A DNA stretch of 64,000 nucleotides, taken from Candidatus Rokuibacteriota bacterium (GTDB lineage Bacteria; Methylomirabilota; Methylomirabilia; Rokubacteriales; CSP1-6). This document shows positions 19,483 through 27,364 of this stretch, one piece after another. The translations under genes and the position numbers were made by a program. Each line of letters begins with the position of its first letter. Position 1 is the stretch's first letter. Under the pieces are notes generated by a model. That model saw only the letters and a program-made list of their open reading frames with translations. It ran no database searches and was not told where the DNA came from. The stretch spans positions 95,945 through 159,944 of the forward strand of contig JACQFL010000008.1 in the NCBI GenBank assembly GCA_016200085.1, in the 5' to 3' direction.

Positions 19483-21126
19483 TCACTTCCGGAGCGCGAC
19501 GCCCCGGAAGTCCATGTTCAGCTCGGGGATCGGGGTGAAGCGGAGCACGCGCGCGGTCGCCGCGTAGATCTTGACCTCCTGGTAGAGCGAGACCACGGGC
19601 GCCCAGTCGCGGACCTGCCGCTGCAGGTCGGCGAGCAGCTTCAGGCGCTTCGCCGGATCCAGCTCGCGGCGGCTCGCCGTGAAGAGGGCCAGGAGCTCGG
19701 GCGGGTAGGGCGCCCAGTTGATGAGCGTGAAGGCCGTCCAGTCGCGCAGGAAGTCGTCGGCGTCGAGCGCGTTGCTGGTGCGGCACGCGGTGAACGCCCC
19801 GTTGGGCGCCAGCGTGCCCTTCTGCAAGACCTGCAGCTGCGTGCCGAAGTCGACGGGCTTGACCGTCACCGGCACCCCGATCTCCTTGATCATCTCCACG
19901 ACGGCGGTGGTCATCTCGTCGAAGGCCTGACCATAGTGCTTGGCGGGGAACAGGAGGGAGACATTCACGGGCTCGCCGTTCCGGTCGATCCAGCCGCCGC
20001 CGCTCTCCTTCCAGCCCGCTTCCATCAGGAGCGCCTTCGCCTTCCTGGGATCGTAGGCGTAGGGCTCCTGGGGGGCGTAACCAAACGAAACGGAGGCGAC
20101 GGGCGAGGCGTTGACGCGCGCGTAGCCGTTGAAGATCTTCCGGACGATCGCCTCCTTGTTGACGGCGAGGTTGAAGGCCATCCGCACCCGGGCATCCGTG
20201 AAGAGACCGTCCTTGCCGCCCGAGTCGTACTTGTCCCTGGGCCGGCCGTTCAGGTAGAGCCGGCAGACGAGCTTCTGCACCGCGGTCGACACCTGGACCT
20301 TGGGCTCCGCCTTGAGGACGTCGGCGTCCAGCGGGGGCACCGCCTCGATGAGACCTACCTGGCCGGCGCGCAGCGCCGCGATGCGCGCGGCCGCTTCCGG
20401 GATCGTCTGGAAGCGCATGCGCTTGTAGAGCGGCGGGTTGCCCCAGTAGCGCTCCCAGCGCTCGAAGCTCATGTGGTCCTTGCGCTTCCACTCGACGAGC
20501 TTCCACGGGCCCGTGCCGATGGGCCGCTCGTTGAGCGCCTCCACGCCGTGCTTGGTCGTCCAGGCCCTGGGCACCAGGGGCTCGCGGCCGATGAAGTCCC
20601 AGAGCGTCGCCGACGGCTCGCTCGTGTGCACCCGCACGGTGTAGTCGTCGACCTTCTCCCAGCGCGAGACGAAGGGGAACACCTTCTCGAACGACGTCCC
20701 CGCCGCCACGTCCTTGATGCCCCAGCGGTCGAGGTTCCGGCGGAACATGCGGTCGAGGTTGAAGAGGACGACCTCCGCGTTGAACGGCTCGCCGTCGTGG
20801 AAGGTCACGCCGCGGCGGAGGCTGAACTCCCACGCCAGGTCGCCGACGGGCTTCCAGGCCAGGGCCAGCCCGGGCACCGGCTTGCCCTGGCTGTCCACGT
20901 CCACCAGGCTCTCGAAGACCTGACGGATGTAGTTGGACCGGATCGAGCCCATCCCGATCCGCGGGTCCATGTTGTTGGTATCGTCGGCGAGGGCGACGAC
21001 GAGCTCGGCGTCCGGATCGATGGCCACCCCGTCGAGGGCGCGCGCCTGCGCGTCGACAGCGGCCGGCGCGAGCGCCAGCGTGAGCCCGGTGAGCGCGCAC
21101 AGCATCGAAGCGGTCCAGTGGGTCAT
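19483..21126 (-). CDS. Extracellular solute-binding protein, family 5
   Basis: 547 residues with an N-terminal signal peptide (hydrophobic about 5-25). SBP_bac_5 features include NNMDPRIGMGSIRSNYIRQ, the DLAWEFSLRRGVTFHDGEPF cluster and the PAKHYGQAFDEMTTAVVEM region late in the protein. It would bind peptides or other compounds in the periplasm and deliver them to the two permeases encoded downstream. ATG at 21126 has GGGAGG upstream. No lipobox is obvious. Confidence 0.92.
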   Translation of the reverse strand: MTHWTASMLCALTGLTLALAPAAVDAQARALDGVAIDPDAELVVALADDTNNMDPRIGMGSIRSNYIRQVFESLVDVDSQGKPVPGLALAWKPVGDLAWEFSLRRGVTFHDGEPFNAEVVLFNLDRMFRRNLDRWGIKDVAAGTSFEKVFPFVSRWEKVDDYTVRVHTSEPSATLWDFIGREPLVPRAWTTKHGVEALNERPIGTGPWKLVEWKRKDHMSFERWERYWGNPPLYKRMRFQTIPEAAARIAALRAGQVGLIEAVPPLDADVLKAEPKVQVSTAVQKLVCRLYLNGRPRDKYDSGGKDGLFTDARVRMAFNLAVNKEAIVRKIFNGYARVNASPVASVSFGYAPQEPYAYDPRKAKALLMEAGWKESGGGWIDRNGEPVNVSLLFPAKHYGQAFDEMTTAVVEMIKEIGVPVTVKPVDFGTQLQVLQKGTLAPNGAFTACRTSNALDADDFLRDWTAFTLINWAPYPPELLALFTASRRELDPAKRLKLLADLQRQVRDWAPVVSLYQEVKIYAATARVLRFTPIPELNMDFRGVALRK

Positions 21127-21228
21127 GACAGCATCCTCCCGGTCGATCTCGAGCCGATGACGTGCCGGCCGTGACAGTATATGGACCCGCCCGCGGGCCG
21201 ACGCAAGTGGCGTCGACCGGTGTCGTCC

Positions 21229-21300
21229 GAGCGCCGGCGTCGCCGGCGCGACACCCTGAAAGGGGGGTGGCCTCGGAGGGGACCGTCGCGGCCCCTTCCG
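21229..21300 (+). repeat. Hairpin repeat, family R2, upstream of amidohydrolase
   Basis: GAGCGCCGGC-GTC-GCCGGCGC, then CCTCGGAGGGGaccgtcgcGGCCCCTTCCG. It is the same two-hairpin plan as at 52561 and 54228, ending 60 bases before the amidohydrolase ATG. It lies in the divergent gap between the ABC-importer operon and the catabolic operon. Confidence 0.8.
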
Positions 21301-21359
21301 GATGTGAAATGCGGGCCGGCTTGTCGTATGCTTTCGGCTATTCCGTGAGGAGGGGCGAG

Positions 21360-22817
21360 ATGGCGTACTCGAGGGATTCGAAGTCCGCGGCGGTGCGCTC
21401 CCGGCTCGACCACCCCGTGATCGACGGCGACGGCCACTGGCTCGAGCCCGTGCCGATCCTTGTCGACTACCTCCGCCAGGTCGCGGGCCCGTCGGTCGCC
21501 GACCGCTACGTGAAGAAGAACACGGAGGCGGGCTGGTACGAGTGGACGCCGGCCGAGCGCATGGAGCGCCGGGTGCACCGCCCGACGTGGTGGGGGGAGC
21601 CCGCGCGCACGATCGACCGCGCCACCGCGATGATCCCGCGGCTCTTCTACGAGCGCCTCGACGACTTCGGCATCGACTTCTGCTTGCTCTACACCTCGCT
21701 CGGCCTCTTCAACGTCGGCAACCCGGACGAGGAGCTGCGCCGCGGCGTCTCGCGCGCGGTGAACGTCATGAACGCCGAGATGTTCAAGCCGTACGCGGAC
21801 CGCATCGCGCCCGCCGCCGTCGTGCCTGTGCACACCCCCCAGGAAGCCATCGAGGAGGCGCAGTACGCCGTCCGCGAGCTGGGCTTCAAGGTCATCATGA
21901 TCGCCAATCACGTCCGGCGGCCCGTCCCCACGGCGGCGCGCCAGACCACCGACCCCGCCAACGCCCGGCAGTTCGTGGACTCGCTGGCCCTCGACAGCGC
22001 CCATGACTACGACCCGTTCTGGCGCGCGTGCGTCGACCTCAAGGTGGCGGTCACCGCGCACTCCGGCAGCATGGGCTGGAACGGGCGCGAGTCGGTCAAC
22101 AGCTTCACGTACAACCACATCGGGCACTTCGCCAACGCCAGCCACGCCTTCGCCAAGGCCCTCATCCTGGGCGGCGTCACCCGGCGCTTCCCCTCGCTGC
22201 GCTTCGCGATGCTGGAGGGCGGCGTGGGCTGGGCGTGCAACCTCGTCACCGACCTCGTCAGCCACTGGGAGAAGCGCCGGCGCGAGGCCTGCGAGGCCAA
22301 CCTGAACCCCTCGAACCTCGACGTCGCGATGCTGCGTGACCTCTTCGTGAAGTACGGGGGCGACGGATACGAGAAGAAGCTGGACGAGCTCATCGGTTCC
22401 GTGAGCCTGGTGCCGCCCTTCAAGACGATCCAGGAGATGACGGAGCGCGAGCGCCGGGAGGACTGGGACGACTTCGGCGCGGTCCAGGCGGCCAGCGCCG
22501 AGGAGCTCCGGCGCGAGTTCGCCGGGCACTTCTACTTCGGCTGCGAGGCCGACGACCCGACCACCGCCTGGGCCTTCGACACGCACGGCCACCACCGCCT
22601 GAACCCCATCTTCTCGTCCGACGTCGGCCACTTCGACGTGACCGACATGACGGAGGTCCTCGAGGAGGCTCACGAGCTGGTGGAGGACGGCCTCATCACC
22701 GCGGCCGACTTCCGCGAGTTCACCTTCGAGAACGCCGCGCGGCTGCACACCGCGCTGAACCCCGACTTCTTCAGGGGCACGGTGGTGGAGAGCGCCGTGG
22801 CCAGGCTGAGAGGCTAG
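21360..22817 (+). CDS. Amidohydrolase_2 family (PF04909) metal-dependent hydrolase
   Basis: 485 residues. A DGDGHWLEP motif near the N-terminus supplies the first metal-binding segment. Later come AVTAHSGSMGW, FPSLRFAMLEGGVGW and FSSDVGHFDV, matching the TIM-barrel decarboxylase/hydrolase group related to ACMSD and gamma-resorcylate decarboxylase. Function is likely hydrolysis or decarboxylation of an aromatic or heterocyclic acid. ATG chosen with GAGGAGG ahead of it. First gene of an apparent operon with the TPP enzyme, OsmC-like protein and others. A second member of this family lies at 26216. Confidence 0.83.
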   Translation: MAYSRDSKSAAVRSRLDHPVIDGDGHWLEPVPILVDYLRQVAGPSVADRYVKKNTEAGWYEWTPAERMERRVHRPTWWGEPARTIDRATAMIPRLFYERLDDFGIDFCLLYTSLGLFNVGNPDEELRRGVSRAVNVMNAEMFKPYADRIAPAAVVPVHTPQEAIEEAQYAVRELGFKVIMIANHVRRPVPTAARQTTDPANARQFVDSLALDSAHDYDPFWRACVDLKVAVTAHSGSMGWNGRESVNSFTYNHIGHFANASHAFAKALILGGVTRRFPSLRFAMLEGGVGWACNLVTDLVSHWEKRRREACEANLNPSNLDVAMLRDLFVKYGGDGYEKKLDELIGSVSLVPPFKTIQEMTERERREDWDDFGAVQAASAEELRREFAGHFYFGCEADDPTTAWAFDTHGHHRLNPIFSSDVGHFDVTDMTEVLEEAHELVEDGLITAADFREFTFENAARLHTALNPDFFRGTVVESAVARLRG

Positions 22818-22825
22818 AGGCGCTT

Positions 22826-23383
22826 ATGCCCGAATCGATCCCCGCGCCGCTGATCATCGACGTCCTGAAGGACACGTTCCGCGAGGCCCGCGCCGCGCTC
22901 GCGCAGGAAGGCTGGCGGCAGAAGGGCGACCATCTCGGCACCATCCTGAGCGTGCCCGACACCCACCAGAAGTCCGTGCTCGCCGCGCTGGACAAGGAGC
23001 AGGCGATCCGCGTGATCACCTGCGCCACCGAGGACGAGGCGGCCACCATCAACGCCGGGCTCTGGATGGGCGGCGAGCCGGTGGTGCTGATGATCCAGCA
23101 CGCCGGGCTCTACGCCTCCATCAACACGCTGCGCGGGGTGGCCATGGACGGCAAGGTGCCGACCTTCTACATGATCGGCCTGCTGAGCCGCGAGAAGGAC
23201 AAGGACCCGAAGGACTCGCGGCACTCGATGGTCCGCTTCGCCGAGCCGCTGCTCGACACCTTCGGCGTGCCCCACGCGCGCATGGAGGGACCCGATGACG
23301 TGCACCTGATCCCCGAGTACTATCGGCTGGCCCAGCAGCGCAAGGGGCCCGCGGCCGTGCTCGTCGGGCTGGAGACCGCGTGA
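22826..23383 (+). CDS. TPP-dependent decarboxylase, alpha subunit (ComD/phosphonopyruvate type)
   Basis: 185 residues corresponding to the pyrimidine-binding half of thiamine diphosphate enzymes. VITCATEDEAATINAGLWMGG includes the conserved Glu that activates the cofactor; VVLMIQHAGLYASINTLRG follows. The split into two short subunits is that of sulfopyruvate decarboxylase (ComD/ComE) and phosphonopyruvate decarboxylase-like enzymes. It would pair with the product of the next gene, which overlaps its stop. Substrate here is unknown; the neighbourhood suggests a ring-cleavage or 2-oxoacid product. Confidence 0.8.
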   Translation: MPESIPAPLIIDVLKDTFREARAALAQEGWRQKGDHLGTILSVPDTHQKSVLAALDKEQAIRVITCATEDEAATINAGLWMGGEPVVLMIQHAGLYASINTLRGVAMDGKVPTFYMIGLLSREKDKDPKDSRHSMVRFAEPLLDTFGVPHARMEGPDDVHLIPEYYRLAQQRKGPAAVLVGLETA

Positions 23384-23970
23384 TGGCGATGAAGCCGGAA
23401 GAGATCCTCCAGGCCATCCACGCCGCGCGCGGCGGCGCGATCTGCATCCCCACCATGACCACGTCGCCCGCCTGGCGGACCATCGCGCCCGACGACCTCT
23501 CGGTCGGCTGCGTCGGCTTCATGGGCGGCGCCTCCTCGCTGGGCCTGGGGCTGGCCCTGGCGAACCCGGACCGGCGCGTCGTCATCTTCGACGGCGACGG
23601 CTCGCTGCTGATGCAGCTCGGCTCGCTCGCGACGATCGCCGGGGCCCGCCCGCGCAACCTCACGCACCTGCTGTTCAAGAACGGCGTCTACCACACCTCC
23701 GGCTCGCAGGTGACGCCGGGCGGGCTCACCGTCGACTTCGTGCAGATGGCGCGCGGGGCGGGCTACCGGAACGCCTACGCCGTGCGCGACTTCGAGGACT
23801 TCAAGAAGCGGTTGCCCGCGGTGCTGAGCGAGGAAGGCCCACTGTTCGTCGAGCTGCACACCGGCCTGGCCGAGAAGACCCCGATGACCGACCGTGGCGG
23901 CAAGCCGTTTCACGAGCAGGTGGACACGCTGCGCCGGAGGCTCCTCACCGCCGCAGGGGGTGCCGCATGA
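23383..23970 (+). CDS. TPP-dependent decarboxylase, beta subunit (ComE-like)
   Basis: 195 residues forming the diphosphate-binding half of the TPP enzyme: FMGGASSLGLGLALANPDRR, the metal/TPP motif GDGSLLMQLGSLATIAG, and the later LLFKNGVYHTSGSQ with the Asn ligand. ATG at 23383 shares one base with the previous stop; a GTG at 23380 is in frame. The upstream subunit and this one together make a complete active site. The stop overlaps the OsmC-like start (ATGA). Confidence 0.82.
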   Translation: MAMKPEEILQAIHAARGGAICIPTMTTSPAWRTIAPDDLSVGCVGFMGGASSLGLGLALANPDRRVVIFDGDGSLLMQLGSLATIAGARPRNLTHLLFKNGVYHTSGSQVTPGGLTVDFVQMARGAGYRNAYAVRDFEDFKKRLPAVLSEEGPLFVELHTGLAEKTPMTDRGGKPFHEQVDTLRRRLLTAAGGAA

Positions 23971-24383
23971 GCGACCTCAAGATCGACACGGTGAAGTCCT
24001 ACTCCAGCGGGACGGTCGGCCGCGCGCTCAACACCGCGCGCACCCAGCACTTCGTCATCGACTCGCCGTCGGGGCCGAACGAAGCGCTGACCTCGGGCGA
24101 GGCCTTCCTCGCCGGCGTGTCGTCGTGCGGGGTGACGCTGGTGGAGCGCCACGCCCAGGAGACCGGGGTGCCGCTCACGCGCATGGCCGTCACCATCGAA
24201 GGGGTGCGCGCCGTCGCGAATCCCACGGTCTTTCAGTCCGTGACCATGCGCTTTGAACTGGCGGGTGTCAGCCAGGCTCAGGCGGACGCGCTCGTGGAGA
24301 CGTACAAGAATCGCTGACCGCTCTATCGCACGGTCGCGGTCGCGACCAAGGTGACGGTCGAGGTGGCGGCGAAGCCCGCGTGA
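23967..24383 (+). CDS. OsmC-like protein, probable selenoprotein with in-frame UGA
   Basis: OsmC/Ohr-family proteins reduce hydroperoxides through two Cys. Here Cys54 lies in LAGVSSCGVTLVE. The frame then meets TGA at 24315-24317, right after ALVETYKNR, exactly where relatives have Cys-Pro (R-C-P-x-Y). In the same frame PLYRTVAVATKVTVEVAAKP follows, matching the family C-terminus, to a TGA at 24381-24383. Reading the first TGA as selenocysteine (position 117) gives a 138-residue protein of normal family length. A SECIS-like hairpin lies just downstream, and the extended stop overlaps the next gene's GTG (GTGA), like the other junctions in this operon. Without recoding the product would be 116 residues and lack the catalytic residue. 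Alternative: a nonsense mutation. Confidence 0.78.
24332..24347 (+). promoter_or_regulatory. SECIS-like hairpin downstream of the in-frame UGA
   Basis: GGTCGC-GGTC-GCGACC: a perfect 6-bp stem capped by a GGUC tetraloop. There are 20 bases between the UGA and the loop, inside the 16-37 range described for bacterial SECIS elements. The loop starts with G residues and recalls the AGGUCU loop of E. coli fdhF. SelB would bind such a loop. GC-rich sequence makes short hairpins common, so this alone is not proof. Confidence 0.6.
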
Positions 24384-24793
24384 GGCTCGCGGACCCGCAG
24401 ATCCAGGCCTTCCTGGCCACCAAGGACGTCGTCGTCCTGGCCACCGTGCGCCCCGACGGCGGTCCGCTCGCCATGCCCATGTGGTTCGTCCACGACGCGG
24501 AGGCCGTCACCATGCTGAGCGTGAACGGCCTGGCCAAGATCGCCAACATGCAGCGCGACCCGCGCGTGTGCGTGGTGGCCGAGGCGGGCACCCGCGGCGA
24601 CGTGCGCGGGGTGACGGTTGTCGGCCGCGCCGCGTTCCTGGCCGACTCGCCGGAGCGCCGCGCGCTGGTCGAGCGCTTCCACGCCAAGTACGATCCCCAC
24701 CTCGTGCGCCTCTGGAACGGCCGCGCGATGCCCGCCAACCGGGTGATGTTCCGGATCACGCCCGACCGCGTGGGCGCCTGGGGGCTCGGCTGA
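24380..24793 (+). CDS. Pyridoxamine 5'-phosphate oxidase-fold (FMN/F420-type) protein
   Basis: 137 residues with split-barrel flavin-binding features: LATVRPDGGPLAMPMWFVHD, VNGLAKIANMQRDPRVCVVA and VRGVTVVGRAAFL. This is the PPOX-class F420- or FMN-dependent reductase/oxidase group, not true PdxH (which is at 29319). GTG at 24380 overlaps the extended OsmC stop. Its stop overlaps a CTG that begins the methyltransferase frame. Confidence 0.8.
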   Translation: MRLADPQIQAFLATKDVVVLATVRPDGGPLAMPMWFVHDAEAVTMLSVNGLAKIANMQRDPRVCVVAEAGTRGDVRGVTVVGRAAFLADSPERRALVERFHAKYDPHLVRLWNGRAMPANRVMFRITPDRVGAWGLG

Positions 24794-25512
24794 CCGATCC
24801 CGCGAGCGGCTGGCGGGAGGCGGACTCCCGCACCTTCGTGGACCTCGCGGCGGTGTTCGTGCCGTCGCGCGACGAGCAGCACGACGCCCTCTGCTCGCTG
24901 CTCCCCGCCGCCCCCGACGAGGCGTTCACCGCCGTCGAGCTCGGGGCCGGCGACGGCACGCTGGCGCGCGCGGTGCTCGGCCGGTTCCCGCGCTGTCGCT
25001 ACGTGGCCCTCGACGGCTCCGCCGTGATGCGCGACCGCCTGACCGCCACGCTCGGAGCCCGCGGCGAGGTGCGCGGGTTCGACCTCGCGGCGGTCGACTG
25101 GCGCGAGGCGCTGCCGCGGCCGCTGCGCGCCGTGGTCGCATCGCTCGTCGTGCATCACCTCGACGGCGCGGGCAAGCGCCGCCTCTTCGCCGACCTCGCG
25201 CGCCGGCTCGAGCCGGGCGGCGCGCTCCTGCTCGCCGACATCGTCGAGCCCGTGGACGCGCGCGCGAAGGCGCTGTTCGCGCGGCAGTGGAGCGACGCCG
25301 CGCGTGCGCAGAGCCTGGAGGTCACCGGCGGCCTCGAGGCCTTCGAGGCGTTCACCGCCGAGGGCTGGAACTTCTACGCGACGACGCCCGACCTCTACGA
25401 CCAGCCCTCACGGCTTGCCGACCAGCTGGCGTGGCTGCGCGAGGCCGGCTTCTCGCGCGCCGACTGCTGGTGGCTGCGCGCCGGCCACGCGATTTACGGC
25501 GGATACGTCTGA
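24790..25512 (+). CDS. Class I SAM-dependent methyltransferase, apparent CTG start
   Basis: About 240 residues. Motif I is VELGAGDGTLARAVLG; YVALDGSAVMRD, VVASLVVHHLDG and LEPGGALLLADIVEP are motifs II-IV of small-molecule methyltransferases. The N-terminal helix (SRTFVDLAAVFVPSRDEQHD) belongs to the family, so the start must lie upstream of it, but no ATG, GTG or TTG is available in frame nearby. A CTG at 24790 overlaps the previous stop as CTGA and is the natural candidate. The first standard in-frame start, GTG 24853, would cut the conserved N-terminus. Last gene of the operon. Confidence 0.75.
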   Translation: MTDPASGWREADSRTFVDLAAVFVPSRDEQHDALCSLLPAAPDEAFTAVELGAGDGTLARAVLGRFPRCRYVALDGSAVMRDRLTATLGARGEVRGFDLAAVDWREALPRPLRAVVASLVVHHLDGAGKRRLFADLARRLEPGGALLLADIVEPVDARAKALFARQWSDAARAQSLEVTGGLEAFEAFTAEGWNFYATTPDLYDQPSRLADQLAWLREAGFSRADCWWLRAGHAIYGGYV

Positions 25513-25582
25513 GCGCCGCAGCCGACTCCTGGCCGCGCAGCGCTTGCTTCATCGCGGGTGTGGCGTCATTGCCCGCTAGTCG

Positions 25583-25705
25583 ATGATCTCCATCCTGACG
25601 GATCTGTGCCCGCGTCGCACGCGGTACGTCGCCATGGGCCTCCTCCTGGTCCTCCTGATGCTCTTTCCCGACCTCGCGCTCTTCATCCCGAGGACGATGA
25701 AGTAG
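25583..25705 (+). CDS. Short hydrophobic open frame, possible remnant
   Basis: Forty codons, MISILTDLCPRRTRYVAMGL then a hydrophobic stretch ending LALFIPRTMK. The C-terminal half recalls the last membrane helix of TRAP-type large permeases (DctM), so it could be the end of a decayed transporter gene. It overlaps the 3' end of the minus-strand VOC gene by 23 bases. It may equally be chance. Confidence 0.25.
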   Translation: MISILTDLCPRRTRYVAMGLLLVLLMLFPDLALFIPRTMK

Positions 25706-26201
25706 GCCCCTGGGCGCCGCGCGGCGGCCCGTTCTTCTCCTCGAAGGACCGCGCGAAGGCGAGCAGGTCGGCGTCCGGGCGATCCAGGTCGATGGGCTCG
25801 CCGAGCGGCTGGCGCACCTTGTACGGCGTCGTGTAGTACAGCTCGATGCGGTTGTCCTCGGGATCGTAGAAGTAGACGCTGCACGCGATCCCGTGGGTGA
25901 CCGTGCGGTCGATCTTCACGCCCGCGTCCCTCAGCCGGTGATAGAACGTTCGCACGTCGTCCAGGCTCTTCACCTTGAAGGAGACCTGCTGCACGTTGTG
26001 GGTCTTCTGCGCGGGGTCCTTGGCCCGGACGAGGGCCAGCTCGTGATGCTCGGCCTCGGGCGCGGCGCTGAGGAAGCAGATCCCGCGCTCGGGGTCCTCG
26101 TCGCTGATGGTGAGGCCGAGGACGCGGGCATAGAAGTCCCGCATCGTCCCGAGGTCGCTGCAATAGAGTCCCACGTGGCCCAGCCCGGTGATCTGCGGCA
26201 T
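25683..26201 (-). CDS. VOC (glyoxalase/extradiol dioxygenase-fold) protein
   Basis: 172 residues with two beta-alpha-beta-beta-beta modules: ITGLGHVGLYCSDLGTMRDF (metal-ligand His), GLTISDEDPERGICF, then NVQQVSFKVKSLDDVRTFYH and IACSVYFYDPEDNRIELYY with the C-terminal Glu ligand. This arrangement resembles catechol 2,3-dioxygenase-like and biphenyl-dioxygenase proteins. ATG has GGGAGGG upstream. It follows the amidohydrolase at 26216 by 14 bases, so the two are likely cotranscribed and may act on the same aromatic compound. Confidence 0.82.
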   Translation of the reverse strand: MPQITGLGHVGLYCSDLGTMRDFYARVLGLTISDEDPERGICFLSAAPEAEHHELALVRAKDPAQKTHNVQQVSFKVKSLDDVRTFYHRLRDAGVKIDRTVTHGIACSVYFYDPEDNRIELYYTTPYKVRQPLGEPIDLDRPDADLLAFARSFEEKNGPPRGAQGPTSSSSG

Positions 26202-26215
26202 ACGCCCTCCCGCCC

Positions 26216-27364
26216 TCAGGCCTGCTTGTAGAACCGCGCCGCATTGTCCCAGAGCAACTTGCGCCTCGCCTCCGGCTCGAGGCTCGACCAGCCCAGGATG
26301 TTGTCCACGGAGTCGGGGAACTGGCACTCCGAGTGGGGATAGTCCGAGGCGTACATCAGGACGTCGTGCCCCAGCACGCTCGTCACGTAGTTGAACAGGC
26401 CCTCGCCCTCGTGCCGCTCGATGGTGCAGAAGAACCGCCCGCTGGTCAGGTACTCGCTCGGGGCGTGCTTGAGCGGCGCGGTGCCCTTGACGTACACCGC
26501 CTTTTCGTCCATGCGCTTGGCCCAGAAGGGGAGCCAGCCGAACCCGCATTCCAGGATGCCCATGCGCAGGCGGGGATAGCGGTCCAGGATCCCCGCGCCG
26601 ATGAAGGCGGCCATGAACCGCATCCCGCCCCAGGGGTGGGACGCGAGACGTCCGAGGAAGATGTTGTCCCACAGGTCCTGGTAGCCGGGGAAGTACGGTG
26701 GGTTCCAGGTGTTGCTGTGGTGCACGACCGCGAGGTCGTGCTCCTCGGCCGCCCGCCAGATGGGTTCGAGATCCGGGTGGTCCACCGGCATGTCCCGGCC
26801 GAGCAAGGGCAGGACGGCCACCGCCCACTTCGAGGTGCCCCACCGCCTGATCTCGCGGACGGCCTCGTCGACGGCGCGGGCGGAGACCACGATTGCGGTC
26901 TTGAGACGCGCCGGAGACTGCCCGCAGAAATCCGCCGCGTGCCGGTGGTAGGCGCGGACCAGCCCGACTTCGAGCTCGACGTCGGGGAGGCCGACGACGC
27001 TGACCCACGACGTCGGGACGAGAAAATGCGCGTCGGTCCCCTCGTCGTCCATGTCCTGCACGCGGTTGGCGGCCTGATCGTCCTGCACCCCGACCCTGGG
27101 CTGCTTCGTCCCCATCCAGTGGGTGCCCCGCCCGGTGAACGTCTCGTCCGGGCCCGCCTCGCCCAGGATCCGCCGGTAGAGCTTCGTGCCGACGCGATAC
27201 TGATGCGTGTCGGGCGTGCCTCCGATCATCCGGCCGGAGGGGGTCCGGTACGGCGCCAGGTCGGCGAGCCGCGCACGAAAGCCCGGATCGACGTACCGCT
27301 CGAGAACCTCCGCGGCGGGGTTGACGTGCGTATCGGCGTCCCACGCGCGCAAGCCAGTCTTCAT
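26216..27364 (-). CDS. Amidohydrolase_2 family (PF04909) metal-dependent hydrolase
   Basis: 382 residues. WDADTHVNPAAEVLERYV gives the N-terminal DxH metal motif; VVHHSNTW, RMGILECGFGWLPFW and MYASDYPHSECQFPDS complete the barrel, with the C-terminal Asp in SDYPH. ATG at 27364 is preceded by GGAAGGAG; a longer upstream frame overlaps another small gene and is unlikely. The start overlaps the stop of the 57-residue protein at 27361. Paralogue of the gene at 21360. Confidence 0.85.
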   Translation of the reverse strand: MKTGLRAWDADTHVNPAAEVLERYVDPGFRARLADLAPYRTPSGRMIGGTPDTHQYRVGTKLYRRILGEAGPDETFTGRGTHWMGTKQPRVGVQDDQAANRVQDMDDEGTDAHFLVPTSWVSVVGLPDVELEVGLVRAYHRHAADFCGQSPARLKTAIVVSARAVDEAVREIRRWGTSKWAVAVLPLLGRDMPVDHPDLEPIWRAAEEHDLAVVHHSNTWNPPYFPGYQDLWDNIFLGRLASHPWGGMRFMAAFIGAGILDRYPRLRMGILECGFGWLPFWAKRMDEKAVYVKGTAPLKHAPSEYLTSGRFFCTIERHEGEGLFNYVTSVLGHDVLMYASDYPHSECQFPDSVDNILGWSSLEPEARRKLLWDNAARFYKQA

